From positions 1 through 8,928 of the forward strand of contig CAMIOJ010000068.1 of the NCBI GenBank assembly GCA_946222435.1: a DNA stretch of 8,928 nucleotides, written 5' to 3'. This stretch comes from an uncultured Micrococcus sp. (GTDB lineage Bacteria > Actinomycetota > Actinomycetes > Actinomycetales > Micrococcaceae). Both the position numbers and the translations under genes were made by a program. Within the stretch, counting starts at the first letter, position 1. Every line of letters begins with the position of its first letter. The notes below the pieces were generated by a model. That model was not told the DNA's origin. It did no database searches and saw only the letters and a list, made by a program, of their open reading frames with translations. Below are positions 6,701 to 8,928 of this stretch, piece after piece.

Positions 6701-7343
6701 CGGCCTGCTGGACGACGTGGACGGCAACCGCTTCACCATCTTCAAGAGCCTCACCCTGCTGCGCATGCTGGCGCTGGCGCCGCAGATCGTGGACGACCAG
6801 TACGCCTCCGTGCCCAGCTCCAAGCTGGAGCGGTTCCTGGACGACCTCACCGAGGTGCTCGGCGAGGGCCACCGGGTGATCGTGTTCAGCCAGTTCACGA
6901 CCTTCCTCAAAGCGGTGGGCGAGGAGCTCGAGCACATGGGCATGGACTACGCGTACCTGGACGGGTCCACGCGCCGCCGGGCCGAGGTGATCCAGGGCTT
7001 CCGCGAGGGCGAGGCCCCCGTGTTCCTGATCTCCCTGAAGGCCGGCGGCTTCGGCCTGACCCTGACCGAGGCGGACTACGTGTTCCTCATGGACCCGTGG
7101 TGGAACCCGGCGGCCGAGGCGCAGGCCGTGGACCGCGCGCACCGCATCGGGCAGGACCGGACCGTGATGGTCTACCGGATGGTGTCCGAAGGGACGATCG
7201 AGGAGAAGGTCCTGGAGATGCAGCGCCGCAAGGCCGAGCTGTTCGGCGCCCTCATGGACGAGGCCGACGACTCCGGTGCCGGAGCCTTCACCGACTCCCT
7301 CACGGCGGACGACATCCGCGAGCTCCTCGGCGCCGACGACTGA
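3786..7343 (+). CDS. SWIM zinc-finger SNF2-family DEAD/DEAH-type helicase
   Basis: This 1185-residue protein has an N-terminal SWIM zinc finger, CTCPVGTDCKH (Cys96, Cys98, Cys104, His106), a long middle region of the bacterial SNF2-associated type, and a C-terminal two-lobe helicase. Visible motifs are LRPYQ (about 680-684), Walker A DMGLGKT (706-712, Lys711), Walker B DEAQ (843-846), motif III TGTPMENS (871-878), VIVFSQF, SLKAGGFGLTLTEAD, and motif VI QAVDRAHRIGQ (1113-1123). These belong to the SNF2/Rad54-like superfamily 2 ATPases, which translocate on double-stranded DNA without separating strands; SWIM fingers bind nucleic acid or protein. In bacteria the cellular role is poorly defined. 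An Ala-rich insert (about 725-766) lies between motifs I and Ia. All catalytic motifs look intact. The gene stands alone, divergent from the SDR-DUF2867 gene, with no methyltransferase or nuclease partner in view. Function beyond ATP-driven DNA remodelling is unknown. Confidence 0.95.
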   Translation: MASEQSSTRTPRIDTDAIRAVVGATSASRGFQYASTSRVGRVGFDAETGLLTAQVAGSVPRPYRVRVRLQPTVAADLQPEGTDPMDMEWEPVHGECTCPVGTDCKHVAAVCYRAVRLRSDEALGRAKEDLAALITTADELASRPGGAGAPGGRGTGIPDDGSAGSDARRASASDWRRIMEPLAGLQTSSARTPQAPLAIGVELVAEASRSRYQQWGPAGAGEDRLRAGRGLFVLLRPLKKGAKGTWIKGGLTWKQFQYPRAEFDPAHERALRLVYRQLMAEDTYPTDAWIMLHHFDSTRIWQLLEGAEKAGVELVAQGSLADVVLEEPVRVGLDVREAGGGELAVSPRLLTAADEEADAADAHPVGGIGFYRVRETEEGFVVHLVPAAQTLADPVQRLLESEDALTVPQSDRADFLERVYPRLKSQLEVASTDGSVDLPEFEPPTLRLQADFQADHRLDLYWSWLYFDPPRQVEVDSRDALRDTAHEQRVAARAAEVWPRAGRTGRQELEGVAAARFSETVLPQLAALENVRVDVTGERPDYRELKAAPRIEVGTRATKNDWFDLGVQVSVDGHVLPFAELFTALVHGKTTLILMDGSYLSLDHPAFERLRALLSEAATLQEWTPENQQVSKHQVTFWEDLKDLADDVQEDPAWTAAMGRLAATERLPDPEVPAGLQAELRPYQREGFRWLAFLHELGLGGILADDMGLGKTVQTLALLCHATERRIAAGEAVPKASAAGAAPAAEGASVAEAADAVAEPTPVAGEEPFLVVAPSSVVSVWAAEAAKFAPGLDVRVVDQTSRKRRTPLQDEVAGADVVVTSYTLLRIDAKEYHARTWAGLVLDEAQFIKNRAAKVHQVARDLRAPVRLAITGTPMENSLADLWALLDVAVPGLFPSHRLFREEYINPIENGEHPERIERLRRRLRPFMLRRSKELVAKDLPPKQEQVLSVELEPAHRKLYDRVLQRERRKVLGLLDDVDGNRFTIFKSLTLLRMLALAPQIVDDQYASVPSSKLERFLDDLTEVLGEGHRVIVFSQFTTFLKAVGEELEHMGMDYAYLDGSTRRRAEVIQGFREGEAPVFLISLKAGGFGLTLTEADYVFLMDPWWNPAAEAQAVDRAHRIGQDRTVMVYRMVSEGTIEEKVLEMQRRKAELFGALMDEADDSGAGAFTDSLTADDIRELLGADD

Positions 7344-7388
7344 CCGGACCGCAGCGGAGCACCCCCGGCGTCTTCGCTAGCGAAACGG

Positions 7389-7478
7389 GAACCGGTCGGC
7401 GTCGTGCGGCGAGCCAGAAGAATCGGCTGCCTCAGGGCGGCGTGAACTGGCCACATCCTCTGGTTCGGCGACCGGTTC
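7389..7478. repeat. Inverted repeat in the 3' gap after the SNF2 gene
   Basis: GAACCGGTCG (7389-7398) and its exact complement CGACCGGTTC (7469-7478) are 70 nt apart between the convergent SNF2 and lipoprotein genes. A separate 12-bp perfect palindrome, TTCGCTAGCGAA, lies at 7373-7384, and GGTTCGGCG occurs twice (7462-7470, 7474-7482). Any of these could contribute to termination, but none forms a compact strong hairpin. Chance similarity in GC-rich DNA is a real alternative. Confidence 0.3.
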
Positions 7479-7496
7479 GGCGGCGCGCCTGCCGGG

Positions 7497-8084
7497 TCAG
7501 ACGTCTGGCGTCGCCTCGTCCTTCGTCTCCAGGACCACCAGCCGCACGGGCGCGAGGCTCGGCGTGACCACCTGGAAGGTCACCTCGGTGCCGTCGCCGG
7601 GGCCGCCGATGCCGGTGTCACAGGTCGACGATGCCACGGCGGAGCCCTGCGAGTCCGTGAGCGTGATGGGCGTGGAGCGCTCGCAGATCACCTGCGTGGA
7701 GTACGAGTGTCCGGTGCGCGTCTGCACGGTCACCTCGGCGACGCCCTCGCCCTGGTCCTCACCCACGATCGTGCCGATGCCCTGCCCGGTGCCGTCCGCC
7801 TCGGCCCCGGCCTCGAGATGGTCGGCATAGGTGGTGCCGTCGGACGCGTAGAGCTCGCTCGGCCAGGCCATCGGAGCCGGCGACGACGGCGCCGTCGCCT
7901 TCGCCGAGATCGTCGCCTCGGACGTGCCCTCACCCGAGCCCGAGGCGGAGGTGCCGCCGAGGGCGGAGGGGGAGGCCGTCGTCGGGCCGGGGGACGGGGA
8001 GGACCCCTCGGCGCCCGTGCAGCCGGTGAGGGCGGCGGCGAGCAGCAGCGGCAGCGCGAGGGCGGTGAGGCGGTGGCGGGGCAT
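7497..8084 (-). CDS. Small secreted lipoprotein of unknown function
   Basis: The 195-residue product has a type II signal peptide: MPRHR, a Leu/Ala core (6-18), and lipobox LTGC with Cys22. A Ser/Thr/Pro/Gly-rich linker follows (about 23-70), as in many actinobacterial lipoproteins that cross the wall. The remaining 125 residues (from MAWPSELYA) look like a small beta-rich domain with alternating hydrophobic strands such as VAEVTVQT and EVTFQVV. They carry two Cys (134 and 155) that may form a disulfide. I do not recognise the family. The start is well supported by AGGAGGT (8089-8095) 4 nt upstream and a good promoter. The stop is 153 bp from the convergent SNF2 stop. The protein should sit on the outer face of the membrane; its role cannot be read from sequence or neighbours. 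Confidence 0.85.
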   Translation of the reverse strand: MPRHRLTALALPLLLAAALTGCTGAEGSSPSPGPTTASPSALGGTSASGSGEGTSEATISAKATAPSSPAPMAWPSELYASDGTTYADHLEAGAEADGTGQGIGTIVGEDQGEGVAEVTVQTRTGHSYSTQVICERSTPITLTDSQGSAVASSTCDTGIGGPGDGTEVTFQVVTPSLAPVRLVVLETKDEATPDV

Positions 8085-8088
8085 GGGG

Positions 8089-8095
8089 ACCTCCT
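8089..8095 (-). promoter_or_regulatory. Strong Shine-Dalgarno of the lipoprotein gene
   Basis: AGGAGGT on the minus strand, 4 nt before the ATG at 8084, is a near-perfect ribosome binding site and fixes the start. It contrasts with the three leaderless-looking starts in this window. Confidence 0.75.
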
Positions 8096-8127
8096 GCTCA
8101 AGGGCCGCGACGGTGCGGCATGCGGTG

Positions 8128-8157
8128 AATCTAGGCGCGTGCGGCGCAACGGCACAA
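8128..8157 (-). promoter_or_regulatory. Promoter of the minus-strand lipoprotein gene
   Basis: On the minus strand TTGTGC (8157-8152) and TAGATT (8133-8128) are separated by 18 bp, a good housekeeping-sigma promoter for this GC content. Initiation near 8121 would give a leader of about 37 nt containing the Shine-Dalgarno. Confidence 0.55.
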
Positions 8158-8231
8158 GGGCCGTGGCCGGATCGAGATGCGGCGCACCGATGAGACGGAC
8201 AGAGTCTGGATCCATAGTCCTCTCGACGGCG

Positions 8232-8237
8232 TAGCGT
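8232..8237 (+). promoter_or_regulatory. -10 box, leaderless start of the aminotransferase gene
   Basis: TAGCGT is followed by 6 nt and the ATG at 8244. There is no purine-rich Shine-Dalgarno at a workable distance, so the transcript probably starts at the ATG. No clear -35 is seen 17-18 bp upstream. Confidence 0.45.
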
Positions 8238-8243
8238 GGGGCC

Positions 8244-8928
8244 ATGCGTGAGAAGCAGGGCGATCACCGACCGCTGGGTCCCTCGGCCCGGGCCCAGGTG
8301 CCGCCGTTCATGGTGATGGACATCCTCGGACGGGTGGCCGAGCTGCGGGCCGCGGGCCGGGACGTGGTGTCCCTCTGCGCCGGCGAACCCGGTGCCGGGG
8401 CCCCGCCGTGTGTGAACGCGGCCGCCGCCGAGGTGCACGGCTCCGGGCGGGCGCTGACCTACACGCCGGCGGTGGGCATCCGGCCGCTGCGCGAGGCGAT
8501 CGCCGGGCACTACGCCCGCTGGTACGGGCTGCACGTGGCCCCGGAGCAGGTGGCGGTGACCACCGGCTCCTCCGGCGCCTTCATGCTCGGCTTCCTCTCC
8601 GCCTTCGAGGCCGGCGACCGGGTTGCCCTGGCCCGCCCCGGGTACCCCGCCTACCGGAACATCCTGACCTCGCTCGGCTGCGAGGTGGTCGAGCTGGACG
8701 CCGGGCCGGACGTCCGGCACCAGCCGACCGTCGAGCTGCTCGAGGCCGCCGAGGCCGAGCGAGGACCGCTGGCCGGGCTCATCCTGGCCTCCCCGGCCAA
8801 CCCGACCGGCACCATGGTGACCGCCGCGGAGCTCGAGGCGGTCGCCGTGTGGTGCGAGCAGAAGGGCGTGCGGCTGGTCTCGGACGAGATCTACCACGGC
8901 ATCGTGTACCGCGGCGGGGGAGAGGGGC
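8244..8928 (+). CDS. Class I/II PLP-dependent aminotransferase, 3'-truncated by the window edge
   Basis: The 228 visible residues are the N-terminal half or more of a fold-type I aminotransferase of roughly 390 residues. Visible features are SLCAGEPG (43-50), YTPAVGIRPLREAIAGHY (73-90), the PLP-phosphate loop TTGSSGAF (106-113), ARPGYPAYRNI (130-140), SPANPTGT (183-190, with Asn186 contacting the cofactor ring) and SDEIYHGIVY (213-222, Asp214 pairing with the pyridine N and Tyr217 with O3'). The Schiff-base Lys lies beyond the right edge. The family transfers amino groups between an amino acid and a 2-oxo acid; the aspartate/alanine/aromatic-type subgroup cannot be separated here, so the substrate is not named. 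The frame has no stop to base 8928. The gene is divergent from the lipoprotein gene, sharing a 159-bp promoter region. Confidence 0.92.
   Translation, partial: MREKQGDHRPLGPSARAQVPPFMVMDILGRVAELRAAGRDVVSLCAGEPGAGAPPCVNAAAAEVHGSGRALTYTPAVGIRPLREAIAGHYARWYGLHVAPEQVAVTTGSSGAFMLGFLSAFEAGDRVALARPGYPAYRNILTSLGCEVVELDAGPDVRHQPTVELLEAAEAERGPLAGLILASPANPTGTMVTAAELEAVAVWCEQKGVRLVSDEIYHGIVYRGGGEG

Noticed and set aside
3621..7142. A 1173-codon open frame antisense to the SNF2 gene
   Set aside because: It is the mirror of a highly GC-biased gene. Its translation is low-complexity Gly/Arg/His/Leu with no domain signal, while the sense frame has all helicase motifs.
3786..7343. SNF2 protein as part of a DISARM-like or other defence system
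   Set aside because: No methyltransferase, nuclease, phospholipase-D or DUF1998 partner lies in the window, and stand-alone SWIM-SNF2 proteins are common in actinobacterial chromosomes.
3686..7567. A 1293-codon plus-strand open frame overlapping the SNF2 gene
   Set aside because: The translation is Arg/Gly/Pro/Ala-rich and motif-free; it is an out-of-frame shadow of the SNF2 coding region.

Overview
The window is very GC-rich DNA with G or C at almost every third codon position. Genes are closely packed, some start with GTG, and several start codons lie just after a TANNNT -10 box. This suggests a high-GC actinobacterium, perhaps Micrococcaceae (Micrococcus/Kocuria-like). That assignment is inferred from composition and gene content only; no marker gene is present.

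Layout, left to right. (1) Bases 2-411 hold a coding frame that stops at 53-55, then a small membrane protein with a WExxE motif. The two pieces may be halves of one gene split by a frameshift. A family-2 glycosyltransferase (408-1166) overlaps the membrane protein gene by 4 bp and is probably translationally coupled to it. (2) A 222-bp gap with a near-palindrome and a weak promoter candidate precedes a secreted lipoprotein (1389-1931) whose C-terminal half resembles the 'septum formation' Cys/His domain. (3) A strong 20-bp hairpin (1994-2039) separates it from a convergent minus-strand gene (2084-3610), which fuses an NAD(P)-binding Rossmann domain to a DUF2867 domain. (4) A 175-bp divergent region contains a 25-bp tandem duplication and drives that gene leftward and a 1185-residue SWIM zinc-finger SNF2 helicase (3786-7343) rightward. 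(5) A second, unrelated small lipoprotein (7497-8084, minus) has a good promoter and Shine-Dalgarno. It is divergent from a class I/II PLP aminotransferase (8244 onward), which runs off the right edge.

The genes do not form one obvious pathway. The only clear operon is the membrane protein plus glycosyltransferase; the others look like single-gene units in convergent or divergent pairs. Three start codons (3610 minus, 3786 plus, 8244 plus) lie 6-7 nt after a TANNNT hexamer, the geometry expected of leaderless mRNAs. I see no tRNA, rRNA, CRISPR array, insertion sequence, attachment site or defence-type cluster. This looks like ordinary chromosomal backbone, and I found no convincing new multi-gene system. 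The points most worth checking are the frame switch at about 50, the tandem duplication that copies the -35 box of the SNF2 promoter, and the leaderless-start pattern.
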